Positions 10,801-17,596 of a stretch of 64,000 nucleotides of DNA are shown piece by piece (within the stretch, counting starts at the first letter, position 1; every line of letters begins with the position of its first letter). The notes beneath the pieces were generated by a model that saw only the letters and a list, made by a program, of their open reading frames with translations, had not been told where the DNA came from and did no database searches. The position numbers were made by a program, and so were the translations under genes. This DNA is from Micromonospora pisi (GTDB lineage Bacteria > Actinomycetota > Actinomycetes > Mycobacteriales > Micromonosporaceae), in the NCBI RefSeq assembly GCF_003633685.1, contig NZ_RBKT01000001.1, positions 6,944,001-7,008,000 of the forward strand. The letters run 5' to 3'.

Positions 10801-11791
10801 CGTGTTCGCGGTCGCCGGCATGCTCCCCTGGGGCAAGGCGTTCAAGCTCATCAAGGACAGCAAGCGCATCGCCGGTACGTTGGCCCGCGCCGCGAGAGCG
10901 GTCCAGAACTTCTTCGAAGAGGTCAAGTGGGCAACCAACACCCTCAAGAGGGCCGAGGATGCCGCTGAAGCCGCCGCCAAACAGGTCGACGATGCCTTCG
11001 GTAGTTGTCCGCTGCACAGCTTCGCCGCTGGTACCAAGGTCGTTACTGCCGACGGCGACGAAGTGCCGATTGAGGAACTGGACGAAGGCGACCGGGTCCT
11101 GGCGACAGACCCGGAAACCGGCAAGACCGAAGCCCGCACCGTCACCAAGACCCACATCAACAACGACACCGCCCTGACCGACCTCACCATCGTCTTCGCC
11201 GACGGCAGTAGTGAGGTGGTCAAGACCACTCAGCACCACCCGATCTGGAGCGAGACCCGCAAGGCATGGATCGGCGCTGCCGACCTGGAGACTGGGGAAC
11301 ACCTCCTCACCCTTGACCGCAAGCCCGCCATCGTGGACGAGGTCGCCTCCTACGCCGGCGCCGAGGTCATGTACGACCTCACCGTCGACGTCACCCACAC
11401 GTACTATGTGGTGGCCGGCGACACCCCGGTACTCGTACACAACTGCGGAACTGGCCCGTCTGGACTAATCGACCTTGACGCAGCTTCTGCGTCTGGCGCA
11501 ACTCTTCAAAGGGGCGGTTACTCGGTTGCTGGGCGCGCCTTGCAGAAGCATGCAGATCGCGCGGGCACCGGTTCAAATTGGCCGAGACCCGCCGGACGAG
11601 AAAACCCTCAAGGATGGAACTCGGCAGGGCAGGACATGCTCGACGATATTCTGACGAATCCTGACTCGGTCGCCCATCTAGGGTATGGTCGTGTGGGTGG
11701 TCAGTGGCAAGACACACTCGATGTTCGGCTTCCTGGTGGCCGAGGAGCACGCTTTGATCTCAATGGCAACTTCTCGGGTTTCCTCGACTAG
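4847..11791 (+). CDS. Secreted Rhs/YD-repeat polymorphic toxin with Hint domain
   Basis: A 2314-residue Rhs protein. ATG 4847 is preferred over the TTG codons at 4841 and 4844 because GGAGG (4836-4840) lies six bases upstream. An arginine-rich signal peptide ends near QPAQA. An SpvB-like N-terminal region is followed by many YD repeats (YDGLGRL, YDSLGRK, YEYDEAGNI) and the Rhs core signature (REYDPGTGRFISLDP, about residue 1840). After a hydrophobic pretoxin stretch comes a Hint module (about 2054-2200) beginning C-P-L-H-S-F-A-A-G-T and ending VLVHNC, expected to cleave autocatalytically and free the tip. The final ~114 residues (motifs GRALQKH, DMLDDIL, GRGARFD) are probably the toxin. They have lower GC and different codon use from the body, typical of exchangeable tips. 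A BECR-type RNase is only a guess. Confidence 0.92.
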   Translation: MFARSVPGHRSGKLRRARWQRTVGERGTVAVAYGMVAVLVAGFLVATPQPAQAAPTNLSVVQPKAVTAKPVAAKPRPADMTQGAGKAASAKTVWPAAGVAEASLIGQSAPGTARANGGDPLPVVARAGSLPVWVGPATASAGTNRAATTATAAVSRARVEVLDRAKVPAGWQDGVLVRVGRADAVTGAGRVQLGVDYSGFAGAFGADWSTRLRLVALPECALTTPSAAGCRGTELPSRNDVSAKRVSADVELPAAPSTAAANASGTQSTGQLLALRAAASGDAGNYGATPLQSSSTWAVGGSGGEFSWSYPMRVPPVLGGPAPSLSLAYSSSAVDGRSDASNNQPSWIGEGFEYTPGYVERRYTPCSEDMAGEATNDTATGDLCWGTDNAVMSLNGRSAELVRDTATGQWRLKGDDASKVEHLTGMTANGDNDGEYWKITAANGMQYFFGQHALPGQTSTTNSTNWVRVYGNHPGEPCYNATFESAYCNQAWRWNLDYAIDTHGNTMSLWYSRDGNKYAANNTDSNAVIYHRGSTLNQIQYGTWDRGAADRSVTPTATVVFTAADRCLSDCTIHDEAHWPDVPWDQECAGTECPGKYSPTFWTTKRLAKITTRVKGVTPDVESWTLNHTFPDNGDSSRNGMWLESVAHSGGTTTTPEINFDFVHRPNRVDTIGDTKPPLYWMRMGTIWTETGGKVSVVYSDPQCVANSVMPASPETNTLRCYPVLSENAATGKTETEYFHKYVVNQVIESDWTGGGTDVTSSYEYLDGVAWRHTDDNGLTPDKFRTWSDYGGYGRVRMRQGDPVGGQQTLTESRYYRGLHGDKASPSGGTRNIQMPAIDLNGDGDTTDPEDAPQVNDEDTFAGQVRQQIVYNGVDTDPISTTVNQAWQSAPTATRDMGDTTEYARYSGVDATWNAVKLDGGRGWRVTRQNNTFDSYGMPDTTTDFGDLAVAGDEMCADNTYARNTGINLLSLPSRVQTFTLPCGQAPTSSDHIFSDIRTSYDKQAAGVAPTKGDATTVETLKDWTSAAGTTFMTASRTTFDVFGRAVEAYDARNNKTSTAYTPASGGPVTKVATTNHLGWVSSQTLEPTFGLPIETSDVNSKVTTLKYDGLGRLTKVWLPNRLIAANPDSPSMQYDYLIRNTGGVNAVTTRTINAEGNYVTSYALSDGLLRGRQTQTAAVSGGGTVFTQTDYDSAGRVAYSAGNHHDPALTAGTKLVAIAPWQFNSQNVNVYDRASRITDSILMTSGQEKWRTRTVYGGDRTYVTPPRGGTPTTSITDAQGNLVELRRHSGGSTSGPFDETKYSYTRKAQLSKVVDAAGNEWTYGFDLLGRQISADDPDKGLTTSSYNDFGDLTSTKDDNDKTLVYTYDSLGRKTGLYENAVTTANKRATWAYDPSGAKGQLASSSRWTDSGVNEYKVAIAGYTALYQSTGEEYTIPASETGLSGSYFFGRSYKADGSSLATQSFPNTAGLGGEQLTFTYDGVTGLPEQVQTNWPGAGQYVTNTDWTAFGELAFVQYQQTAQNFLQRSFVYEDSTRRLHSAKANRQIAPQLLADVNYEYDEAGNITKIADTPAGGTADTQCFGYDYQRRLTEAWTPSGGNCGTAPTVAGLGGPAPYWHSWTFDEVGKSIGNRVTETKHAATNTVSTYKYPAAGADRPHAATQVVTTGTGAGTKNYTFDDTGNTTCRPNPTAVNNTCPPGTGSQKLTWDVEGRLDTLVDGATTNKYVYGADGNRLIARDGTGKTLYLPGMEVHYTTSGGSTTATRYYSHAGQVIGSRAPGTDITWVIGDQQGTQQLAVKSGDQAITQRRQTPYGGPRGTNPVWPTPKGFVGGDNDPTGLVHLGAREYDPGTGRFISLDPIIDYTDPQQMQGYSYASNTPVTMSDPDGLMPLITETPQGDAQHYRETGERVVMGSKGKFTVRKEPVRKPSLISSDQGGPTDADVERAKKIKSESVISIIVKAGGQILLDLIGVNDILGCIGGNAMDCVFAVAGMLPWGKAFKLIKDSKRIAGTLARAARAVQNFFEEVKWATNTLKRAEDAAEAAAKQVDDAFGSCPLHSFAAGTKVVTADGDEVPIEELDEGDRVLATDPETGKTEARTVTKTHINNDTALTDLTIVFADGSSEVVKTTQHHPIWSETRKAWIGAADLETGEHLLTLDRKPAIVDEVASYAGAEVMYDLTVDVTHTYYVVAGDTPVLVHNCGTGPSGLIDLDAASASGATLQRGGYSVAGRALQKHADRAGTGSNWPRPAGRENPQGWNSAGQDMLDDILTNPDSVAHLGYGRVGGQWQDTLDVRLPGGRGARFDLNGNFSGFLD

Positions 11792-11802
11792 GAGCAGCGC
11801 AA

Positions 11803-12042
11803 ATGGCTAGCGAAGACTACGAGGGTCGTAAGATCCAAGTTGTTAGCTTCGATGACGCGACAAGCGACGAGCGTATCGTCGAGTTCATTGATCCTGCCGT
11901 GTCATCAGCAGAGTCGGTGGTCGCAGTATTCAACCGAGGTTCGGACTGGCGTGACGCGCGCGTTTCAATTAATCCGAGATTGGATGGCGTGTCGGCCGAA
12001 TTCCTGATCTGGGCGTTGAACATCGCGCGTCGCGTGATGTAA
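11803..12042 (+). CDS. Putative immunity protein to the Rhs toxin tip
   Basis: A 79-residue cytoplasmic protein with no signal peptide. ATG 11803 lies 11 bases after the Rhs stop, and its ribosome-binding site (AGGAG) overlaps that stop codon, so the two genes are translationally linked. Its composition is acidic at the start with a helical C-terminal end (ALNIARR). The family is not recognised. The role is inferred from position: polymorphic toxins are followed directly by a small immunity gene. Its lower GC and AT-rich codons match the toxin tip rather than the chromosome, consistent with a toxin-immunity cassette that moved as a unit. Confidence 0.7.
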   Translation: MASEDYEGRKIQVVSFDDATSDERIVEFIDPAVSSAESVVAVFNRGSDWRDARVSINPRLDGVSAEFLIWALNIARRVM

Positions 12043-12088
12043 GTCCATGCAAATTAGGGGCCGTCCCGCCTTCTGGGGCGGAGCTTGA

Positions 12089-12127
12089 GCGGGCTCGACC
12101 GGATACCGGTTGAGCCCGCCTTCCTTT
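12089..12127 (+). terminator. Terminator after the toxin-immunity pair
   Basis: A 14-bp stem (12089-12102 with 12106-12119) contains one G-T pair and has a three-base ATA loop. It is followed by the pyrimidine-rich CTTCCTTT. It lies 46 bases after the immunity stop and is the strongest terminator-like structure of the island. Confidence 0.75.
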
Positions 12128-12362
12128 CGGATCCGACGACGCTCGGCGGCATTCCGTAGCGTTGCTGCGTAATGGCGTTGTGCGTCGATGGGTGCGCTTG
12201 GTCGCCCGTGTTGCCGTCAGCGTTGCCGTCGCACGAACGCAACGTTGACATCGCGGCGCATAAGCGGCAGGCGAGTATCGTCAGTCAACACTCGCTGAGC
12301 TTGGAGGATGCTACGGCTACCGGTCATGAATTCGTCGGCGTCGGGGCGCGCGATATCAGTAA

Positions 12363-12530
12363 CAGCAGGGGTGTTTTTTCCGGAATAAGAAAAATACTTG
12401 CGGGTTCCGTATCGATCCTGCGTCGCTTGCCGGTGCCCACCGGCCCGGTCTGTCGCATGTGCACCTCAAAGTATTCGACGAAGCCGGAAAGGCATTGGCC
12501 AATAATCACATCCCCCTTATTGGATCGTAA
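12363..12530 (+). pseudogene. Displaced toxin-tip fragment (C-terminal end only)
   Basis: Within the 572-bp gap 12043-12614, the frame ending at TAA 12528-12530 reads GFRIDPASLAG, then HVHLKVFDEAG and NNHIPLIGS. This resembles the closing strand-turn-strand of Rhs-linked toxin domains. The frame is closed upstream by TAA at 12360 and has no start codon or ribosome-binding site, so it is a fragment. Displaced toxin tips downstream of an Rhs gene are a known feature of these loci. The remainder of the gap (12128-12362) shows nothing recognisable apart from a weak unassigned frame. A 17-codon ORF (12559-12612) precedes the next gene. Identity as toxin debris is inference. Confidence 0.4.
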
Positions 12531-12614
12531 ATGGTAATTGTCGAAGGGTAAGGCAGCGATGACCGCGCATTTGAAGCAGATACTCAATGATGTCTACGGT
12601 AGAAGAGGGTAACG

Positions 12615-12980
12615 GTGGTGAGCGTTTCGGGTACCCGTCGTTTCGGTGTGGAGATCTTGCTTAGCGACAAAGCCGGTTTGACTCATGTTCAGTTGGCTGG
12701 CGAGATGATTGCCGCCAACGCTGCTATAAATATCTGGTATGCCGAGAAGTTGTTGGGGGTGGTGCCTGGGGTTGAAAGGGATAAAATCACGGACCCGATT
12801 GTGGAACTTGAGAAGGAATGTAGGCGTGCCTGGGCTTCTTATCGAGATCAGGAAGACCCATTTTCGGGTGCTGGGTCAGACGCGCTTGTGCGAGCACAGG
12901 AGCGGCTCATCACCGCTATGTGGAATGTTTTGCCGCCTGAGTATCGACCACATCCCATTGCCCGCCAAGGGTTGGTCTAG
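12615..12980 (+). CDS. Orphan immunity-like small protein, function unknown
   Basis: A 121-residue soluble, mostly helical protein, with a central stretch rich in Glu, Lys and Arg (VELEKECRRAW) and no signal peptide or membrane segment. The start is GTG 12615 (or GTG 12618), with a purine-rich AGAAGAGGG upstream. It is not a family I recognise. GC content and codon use (ata, aat, gtt, tat) are clearly lower than the flanking core genes. It directly follows the displaced toxin-tip fragment, so an immunity gene left behind by a replaced cassette is the simplest reading. It could equally be an unrelated hypothetical gene. Confidence 0.55.
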   Translation: MVSVSGTRRFGVEILLSDKAGLTHVQLAGEMIAANAAINIWYAEKLLGVVPGVERDKITDPIVELEKECRRAWASYRDQEDPFSGAGSDALVRAQERLITAMWNVLPPEYRPHPIARQGLV

Positions 12981-13100
12981 CGGTATTCAAGGTGGCTGGG
13001 GTGGAGCGTTGTGCTCGACGCGGACGGTGAGCCGGCTCGGCAGGCGGCCGAGGAGCAGGTCGACTGGTCCGGCACCGCGGTTCTGGTCCCAGCCGGTTAA
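12981..13100 (+). pseudogene. Possible 3' remnant of a host gene
   Basis: Immediately after the TAG of the orphan gene the same frame stays open to TAA 13098-13100. It reads WSVVLDADGEPARQAAEE and then VDWSGTAVLVPAG, with high-GC host-like codons (gcg, gtc, gac). GTG 13011 could start it but would give only 29 residues and lacks a ribosome-binding site. It looks like the tail of a chromosomal gene truncated at the island boundary. No family is assigned. Confidence 0.25.
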
Positions 13101-13152
13101 TGGTCGTGTCGGAGGTAGCCTCGTACGGATTCCGACTCGAGGAGACTGAAGC

Positions 13153-13995
13153 ATGACGTCATCGGCAGCGATCGCACCGACCCGACAACTGGTGAACGGG
13201 GCGAGCATCCCGCAACTCGGCCTGGGGACCTGGCCGATGTCGAACGCCGAGGCGGAGGTCGCCATCGCGCAGGCGATCGAGATCGGTTACCGCATGGTTG
13301 ACACCGCCTACAAGTACGGCAACGAGCAGGGCGTCGGACGGGGGCTGCGCGCCTCCGGCGTACGTCGGGAAGATCTTTTCGTCACCAGCAAGCTCAACGG
13401 TGAGTGGCACGGTGTACGCGAGGCCCAGGAGGCGTTCGAGCAGAGCGCGGAGCGGCTCGGCGTCGACTACCTCGACCTCTTCCTGATCCACTGGCCGCTG
13501 CCGTGGCAGGACCGGTACGTCGAGGCGTTCGAGGGTCTGACCAAGCTGCTCGCCGACGGGCGGGTACGCGCCATCGGCCTGTCCAACTTCAAGCCGGCGC
13601 ACATCGACCGGATCCTCGCCGCGACCGGCGTCACGCCCGACGTCAACCAGGTCGAACTGAATCCCCGGGTGACCCGGGACGCGGTCCGCGCGTACGACAG
13701 CGAGCACGGCATCGTGACCCAGTCGTGGGGGCCGATCGGCCAGGGCGGTGACCTGCTCACCCACTCCACGATCACCGAGATCGCCCAGCGGTACGGCCGC
13801 ACGCCCGCCCAGGTCGTGCTGCGCTGGCACCTCGAACTCGGGCTGATCCCGATTCCGAAGACCTCCTCGCCGGAGCGGATGCGGAGCAACATCGAGGTCT
13901 TCGACTTCCGCCTCACCGAGTCGGAGGTGGCCGCACTTTCCGCCCTGGACCAGGGGGAAGAGGCCGCGACCGACTCGGACACCACCGGTCACTGA
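13153..13995 (+). CDS. Aldo/keto reductase
   Basis: A 280-residue NADPH-dependent oxidoreductase of the AKR superfamily, close in type to 2,5-diketo-D-gluconate reductases. It reduces carbonyl compounds in the cytoplasm; the substrate cannot be read from sequence. The catalytic tetrad is visible as D50, Y55, K80 and H113 (motifs DTAYKYGNE, TSKLNGEW, LFLIHWPLP), and IPIPKTSSPERMRSNIE near the C-terminus is the cofactor-binding segment. ATG 13153 has GAGGAG about nine bases upstream. The length is typical. It is transcribed alone, with 158 bases free of recognised genes after the orphan gene and a strong dyad after its stop. Confidence 0.93.
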   Translation: MTSSAAIAPTRQLVNGASIPQLGLGTWPMSNAEAEVAIAQAIEIGYRMVDTAYKYGNEQGVGRGLRASGVRREDLFVTSKLNGEWHGVREAQEAFEQSAERLGVDYLDLFLIHWPLPWQDRYVEAFEGLTKLLADGRVRAIGLSNFKPAHIDRILAATGVTPDVNQVELNPRVTRDAVRAYDSEHGIVTQSWGPIGQGGDLLTHSTITEIAQRYGRTPAQVVLRWHLELGLIPIPKTSSPERMRSNIEVFDFRLTESEVAALSALDQGEEAATDSDTTGH

Positions 13996-14053
13996 CCCGC
14001 CGATCGCGGGTCGTGGCCGCTCGCCGTCGCGGGTGAGATGACCGGGAATGACC

Positions 14054-14091
14054 TACATGGAAGAACGTGTGCCTACACGTTCTTCCATGTA
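14054..14091. terminator. Perfect 17-bp inverted repeat in 305-bp gap
   Basis: Arms 14054-14070 and 14075-14091 are perfectly complementary (TACATGGAAGAACGTGT and its complement) around a GCCT loop, 58 bases after the reductase stop. No T-tract follows on either side. It may be a U-tail-less terminator or an operator. The rest of the gap 13996-14300 shows only the aroC ribosome-binding site and no gene. Confidence 0.55.
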
Positions 14092-14300
14092 CGAGGTGAA
14101 CGCTTTATTCGCCTCAGCGCGGCGGCCGACACACCCCGGCCCGGGAGCCGCCCCGCAGAACAGCCGTCCGCACGACGGGACGGGGGCGGTGCGGTACGCC
14201 GAGCGGGTGGCGGCACGTGCCAGACTGGGCAACTGGCATGTGGGTGGCGTCCGGTGGGAGAAGAACCAGGGCGACCCCATCGGGAGGGGAAGGTTCTGCC

Positions 14301-15479
14301 TTGTTGCGCTGGTTGACCGCGGGTGAATCGCATGGCCCGGCACTGGTCGCGCTCCTCGAAGGGGTGCCCGCCGGGATCGAGGTGACCAGCGAGGAGATCA
14401 TCCGGGAGCTGGCCCGCCGCCGGCTCGGCTACGGCCGGGGCGCGCGGATGTCGTTCGAGCGGGACGAAATCGAGATCATCGGTGGCGTACGCCACGGTCT
14501 GACCCTGGGCAGCCCGTTCGCCGTACGGGTCGGCAACTCCGAGTGGCCCAAGTGGCAGACCGTGATGTCGGCCGACCCGGTCGACCCGGACGAACTGGCC
14601 AGCCAGGCGCGAAACGCCCCGCTGACCCGCCCCCGCCCCGGTCACGCCGATCTCGCCGGCATGCAGAAGTACGGTCACGCCGACGCCCGGCCGATCCTGG
14701 AGCGGGCCAGCGCACGGGAGACCGCCGCCCGGGTCGCCGTCGGCACGGTCGCCAAGGCGCTGATCCGGCAGGGGCTCGGCATCGAGATCGTGTCGCACGT
14801 GGTCGAGCTCGGCTCGGTCGCGTCCAAGCCCGGCCTGCAACCCCGCCCCGAGGACGCCGAGCGGATCGACGCCGACCCGCTGCGCTGTCTTGACCCGGAG
14901 GCGAGCGCCCGGATGGTGGCCGAGGTCGACGCCGCGAAGAAGGACGCCGACACTCTCGGCGGCATCGTCGAGGTGCTGGCGTACAACGTTCCGCCGGGTC
15001 TCGGCAGCCACGTGCAGTGGGACCGCAAGCTCGACGCGCGGCTCGCCACCGCGCTGATGTCGATCCAGGCGATCAAGGGTGTGGAGATCGGCGACGCCTG
15101 GCTCCAGGCCCGGTCCCGGGGTTCCGTCGCGCACGACGAGATCGTGCCGACGGCGACCGGGGTGCGCCGGGTCACCGACCGGGCCGGCGGCCTGGAGGGT
15201 GGCATGACCACCGGAGAACCCCTCCGGGTACGCGCCGCGATGAAGCCGATCTCGTCGCTGAACCGGGCCCTCGCCACGGTCGACGTGACCACCGGCGAAC
15301 CCGCCACCGCGATCAACCAGCGTTCTGACGTCTGTGCGGTCCCGGCGGCGGCAGTGGTCGCCGAGGCGATGGTGGCGCTGGTGCTGGCCGAGGCGGCGAC
15401 CGAGAAGTTCGGCGGCGACTCGATCGCCGAGATCCGGCGTAACCTCGCCGGCTACCTGGACAACCTGGTGATCCGCTGA
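14301..15479 (+). CDS. aroC: Chorismate synthase
   Basis: A 392-residue enzyme that converts 5-enolpyruvylshikimate-3-phosphate to chorismate with reduced FMN, the last shikimate step. The start is TTG 14301: GGAGGGGAAGG lies just upstream and the protein then begins (M)[11 protein letters not shown], the conserved family N-terminus, while the longer frame from 14217 adds an unconserved stretch. Family motifs include [23 protein letters not shown] and RGSVAHDE. It is the first gene of aroC-aroK-aroB-aroQ, and its stop overlaps the aroK start (CTGATGG). Confidence 0.97.
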   Translation: MLRWLTAGESHGPALVALLEGVPAGIEVTSEEIIRELARRRLGYGRGARMSFERDEIEIIGGVRHGLTLGSPFAVRVGNSEWPKWQTVMSADPVDPDELASQARNAPLTRPRPGHADLAGMQKYGHADARPILERASARETAARVAVGTVAKALIRQGLGIEIVSHVVELGSVASKPGLQPRPEDAERIDADPLRCLDPEASARMVAEVDAAKKDADTLGGIVEVLAYNVPPGLGSHVQWDRKLDARLATALMSIQAIKGVEIGDAWLQARSRGSVAHDEIVPTATGVRRVTDRAGGLEGGMTTGEPLRVRAAMKPISSLNRALATVDVTTGEPATAINQRSDVCAVPAAAVVAEAMVALVLAEAATEKFGGDSIAEIRRNLAGYLDNLVIR

Positions 15480-15982
15480 TGGCCCCCGTCTGCATCCTGG
15501 TCGGCGCGCCCGGATCCGGCAAGACCAGCACCGGTCAGGTGCTCGCCGCCGCGCTCGGTGTCGCCTTCCGGGACACCGACGCCGACATCGAGACGGCCGC
15601 CGGCAAGCCGATCCCGGAGATTTTCGTGGACGAGGGGGAGGAGCACTTCCGTACCCTCGAACGCAACGCCGTGGTGACCGCGTTGGGTGAGTTCGACGGG
15701 GTGCTCGCCCTCGGCGGCGGCGCGATCCTGGCCGAGGCGAACCGGGCCGCGCTCGCCGGTCACACCGTGGTCCACCTGTCGGTGGAGCTGACCGACGCGA
15801 TCCGCCGGGTCGGGCTCGGCGCGGGTCGGCCGCTGCTCGCGATCAACCCGCGCGCCACCCTCAAGTACCTGCTCGACCAGCGGCGACCGCTCTACCAGGA
15901 GGTCGCCACGCTCACCGTGATCACCGACGGGCGTACACCGGAACAGGTGGCCGAGGAGATCCTGCAACTGCTCAAGCCGTGA
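15479..15982 (+). CDS. aroK: Shikimate kinase
   Basis: A 167-residue cytoplasmic kinase phosphorylating shikimate at the 3-hydroxyl with ATP. The P-loop GAPGSGKTS is at residues 10-18. DTDADIE provides the shikimate-binding Asp, FRTLERNAV the binding Arg, and LALGGGAIL the Gly-rich strand. RRPLYQEVA matches the conserved RxxxY segment that follows the lid. The ATG overlaps the aroC stop by one base, so translation is coupled. Length is normal for the family. Confidence 0.96.
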   Translation: MAPVCILVGAPGSGKTSTGQVLAAALGVAFRDTDADIETAAGKPIPEIFVDEGEEHFRTLERNAVVTALGEFDGVLALGGGAILAEANRAALAGHTVVHLSVELTDAIRRVGLGAGRPLLAINPRATLKYLLDQRRPLYQEVATLTVITDGRTPEQVAEEILQLLKP

Positions 15983-16064
15983 CGCCCTTCCTTCGTCCGT
16001 CATGCGGACAGTGGGCGGGGCGGTTGCGAGGGGTTACCGCAGTAGCGGATTAGGCTCGGGCGCG

Positions 16065-17144
16065 ATGGACGAGCTGAGAAAGATATCGATCGGCGGCGAG
16101 CGGGCGTACGACGTGCTCGTCGGCCGTGACCTGCTTGACGCGTTGCCGGGCCTGCTGCCCGGCGCGGACCGGGTTGCCGTGCTCTACGCGGCACCGCTGA
16201 AGGCGTTGGCCGACGCGCTCGCCGAACGGGTGCGCGCCGACGGCCGTACCCCGCTGCTGGTCGAGGTGCCGGACGCGGAGGCGGGCAAGAGCATCGACGT
16301 CGCCGCCCGCTGCTGGGACCGGCTGGGCGAGGCGGGCTTCACCCGTACCGATGCGGTGGTCGGGGTGGGCGGCGGCGCCGTCACCGACCTGGCCGGCTTC
16401 GTCGCCGCCTGCTGGCTGCGCGGGGTGCGCTGGGTGGCGGTGCCGACCTCGCTGCTCGGCATGGTCGACGCGGCCGTCGGCGGCAAGACCGGGATCAACA
16501 CCGGGGCCGGGAAGAACCTGGTCGGCGCCTTCCATCCGCCGGCCGGGGTGCTCTGCGACCTGTCCACGCTCGACACCCTGCCGCAGGCCGACCTGGTCGC
16601 CGGGCTCGCCGAGGTGGTCAAGTGCGGGTTCATCGCCGACCCGGTCATCCTCGACCTGGTCGAGGCCGACCCGGTCGCGGCGAGGAGTCCGGCCGCGCCG
16701 GTGGTCCGGGAGCTGATCGAGCGGGCGATCCAGGTGAAAGCCGACGTCGTCTCCGGCGACCTGCGCGAGTCCGGCGTACGCGAGATCCTCAACTACGGCC
16801 ACACGCTCGCCCACGCGATCGAGAAGGCGGAGGGCTACCGCTGGCGGCACGGGCACGCGGTCTCCGTCGGGCTCGTCTACGCCGCCACCCTGGCCCGGCT
16901 CGCCGGCCGGCTCGACCCGCTCACCGCCGACCGGCACCGGAGGGTGCTCGAACTGCTCGACCTGCCGACCGGCTACCGGGCCGACGCCTGGCCGGAGCTG
17001 TTGGCCACGATGCGGGTGGACAAGAAGGCCCGGGGGGCGCGGCTGCGTTTCGTGGTACTGGACGGGCTGGCCCGGGCGGCCATCCTGGAGGGGCCGGACG
17101 AGGGCCTGCTCCGGGCCGCGTACGACGAGGCGGTGGCCCGGTGA
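16065..17144 (+). CDS. aroB: 3-dehydroquinate synthase
   Basis: A 359-residue NAD- and metal-dependent enzyme that forms 3-dehydroquinate from DAHP, the second shikimate step. ATG 16065 gives the usual N-terminus ([11 protein letters not shown]); ATG 16002 would add 21 unconserved residues. Seen motifs are the NAD-binding [34 protein letters not shown], the metal-ligand region LAEVVKCG, and the histidines of [11 protein letters not shown] and HGHAVSVG. There is no strong ribosome-binding site, and it sits 82 bases after aroK, so a weak internal promoter is possible. The stop overlaps the aroQ start (GTGA). Confidence 0.96.
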   Translation: MDELRKISIGGERAYDVLVGRDLLDALPGLLPGADRVAVLYAAPLKALADALAERVRADGRTPLLVEVPDAEAGKSIDVAARCWDRLGEAGFTRTDAVVGVGGGAVTDLAGFVAACWLRGVRWVAVPTSLLGMVDAAVGGKTGINTGAGKNLVGAFHPPAGVLCDLSTLDTLPQADLVAGLAEVVKCGFIADPVILDLVEADPVAARSPAAPVVRELIERAIQVKADVVSGDLRESGVREILNYGHTLAHAIEKAEGYRWRHGHAVSVGLVYAATLARLAGRLDPLTADRHRRVLELLDLPTGYRADAWPELLATMRVDKKARGARLRFVVLDGLARAAILEGPDEGLLRAAYDEAVAR

Positions 17145-17596
17145 CGAAGGTTTACGTCCTCAACGGCCCGAACCTCGGCCGGCTCGGCACCCGCCAGGTC
17201 GACGTGTACGGCCTGACCAGCTACGCCGGACTGGTCGAACTCTGCGAACGGACCGGGCGGGAGCTCGGTCTCGACGTCGAGGTGCGGCAGACCGACGCGG
17301 AGCACGAGTTGATCGCCTGGCTGCACGAGGCGGCCGACGAGGCGGCTGCGGTGGTGCTCAACCCGGCCGCCTGGTCACATTACTCGTACGCGGTCCGGGA
17401 CGCCTGCGCCCTGCTCCGAGCCCCGCTGGTCGAGGTGCACATCTCCAACATCCACACCCGGGAGGAGTTCCGGCACCACTCGGTTGTCTCCGCGGTCGCC
17501 ACCGGTGTGATCGCCGGGTTGGGCGTCGACGGCTACCGGTTGGCGCTGCTCCACCTCGCCGACCGCCTGGCGGCCGATCGGCAGGCCGACGAGTAG
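17141..17596 (+). CDS. aroQ: Type II 3-dehydroquinate dehydratase
   Basis: A 151-residue dodecameric enzyme converting 3-dehydroquinate to 3-dehydroshikimate. GTG 17141 overlaps the aroB stop. The family landmarks are [13 protein letters not shown] with the catalytic Tyr in [19 protein letters not shown] (usually NPGAYTH) and [17 protein letters not shown]. It ends the aro operon. Its last 222 bases are also the antisense 3' end of a convergent membrane glycosyltransferase frame, an unusually long overlap. Confidence 0.95.
   Translation: MTKVYVLNGPNLGRLGTRQVDVYGLTSYAGLVELCERTGRELGLDVEVRQTDAEHELIAWLHEAADEAAAVVLNPAAWSHYSYAVRDACALLRAPLVEVHISNIHTREEFRHHSVVSAVATGVIAGLGVDGYRLALLHLADRLAADRQADE

Noticed and set aside
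11000-11450. Intein within the Rhs protein
   Set aside because: The Hint module is followed by only about 114 residues and no continuing extein function; a Hint autoprotease releasing a toxin tip fits better.
12172-12537. A 121-codon plus-strand ORF in the gap after the immunity gene
   Set aside because: No ribosome-binding site, no coherent composition, and it overlaps in another frame with the more convincing toxin-tip fragment.
14217-14300. Longer N-terminus for chorismate synthase
   Set aside because: The extra residues are unconserved and the Shine-Dalgarno lies inside them; TTG 14301 gives the family N-terminus.
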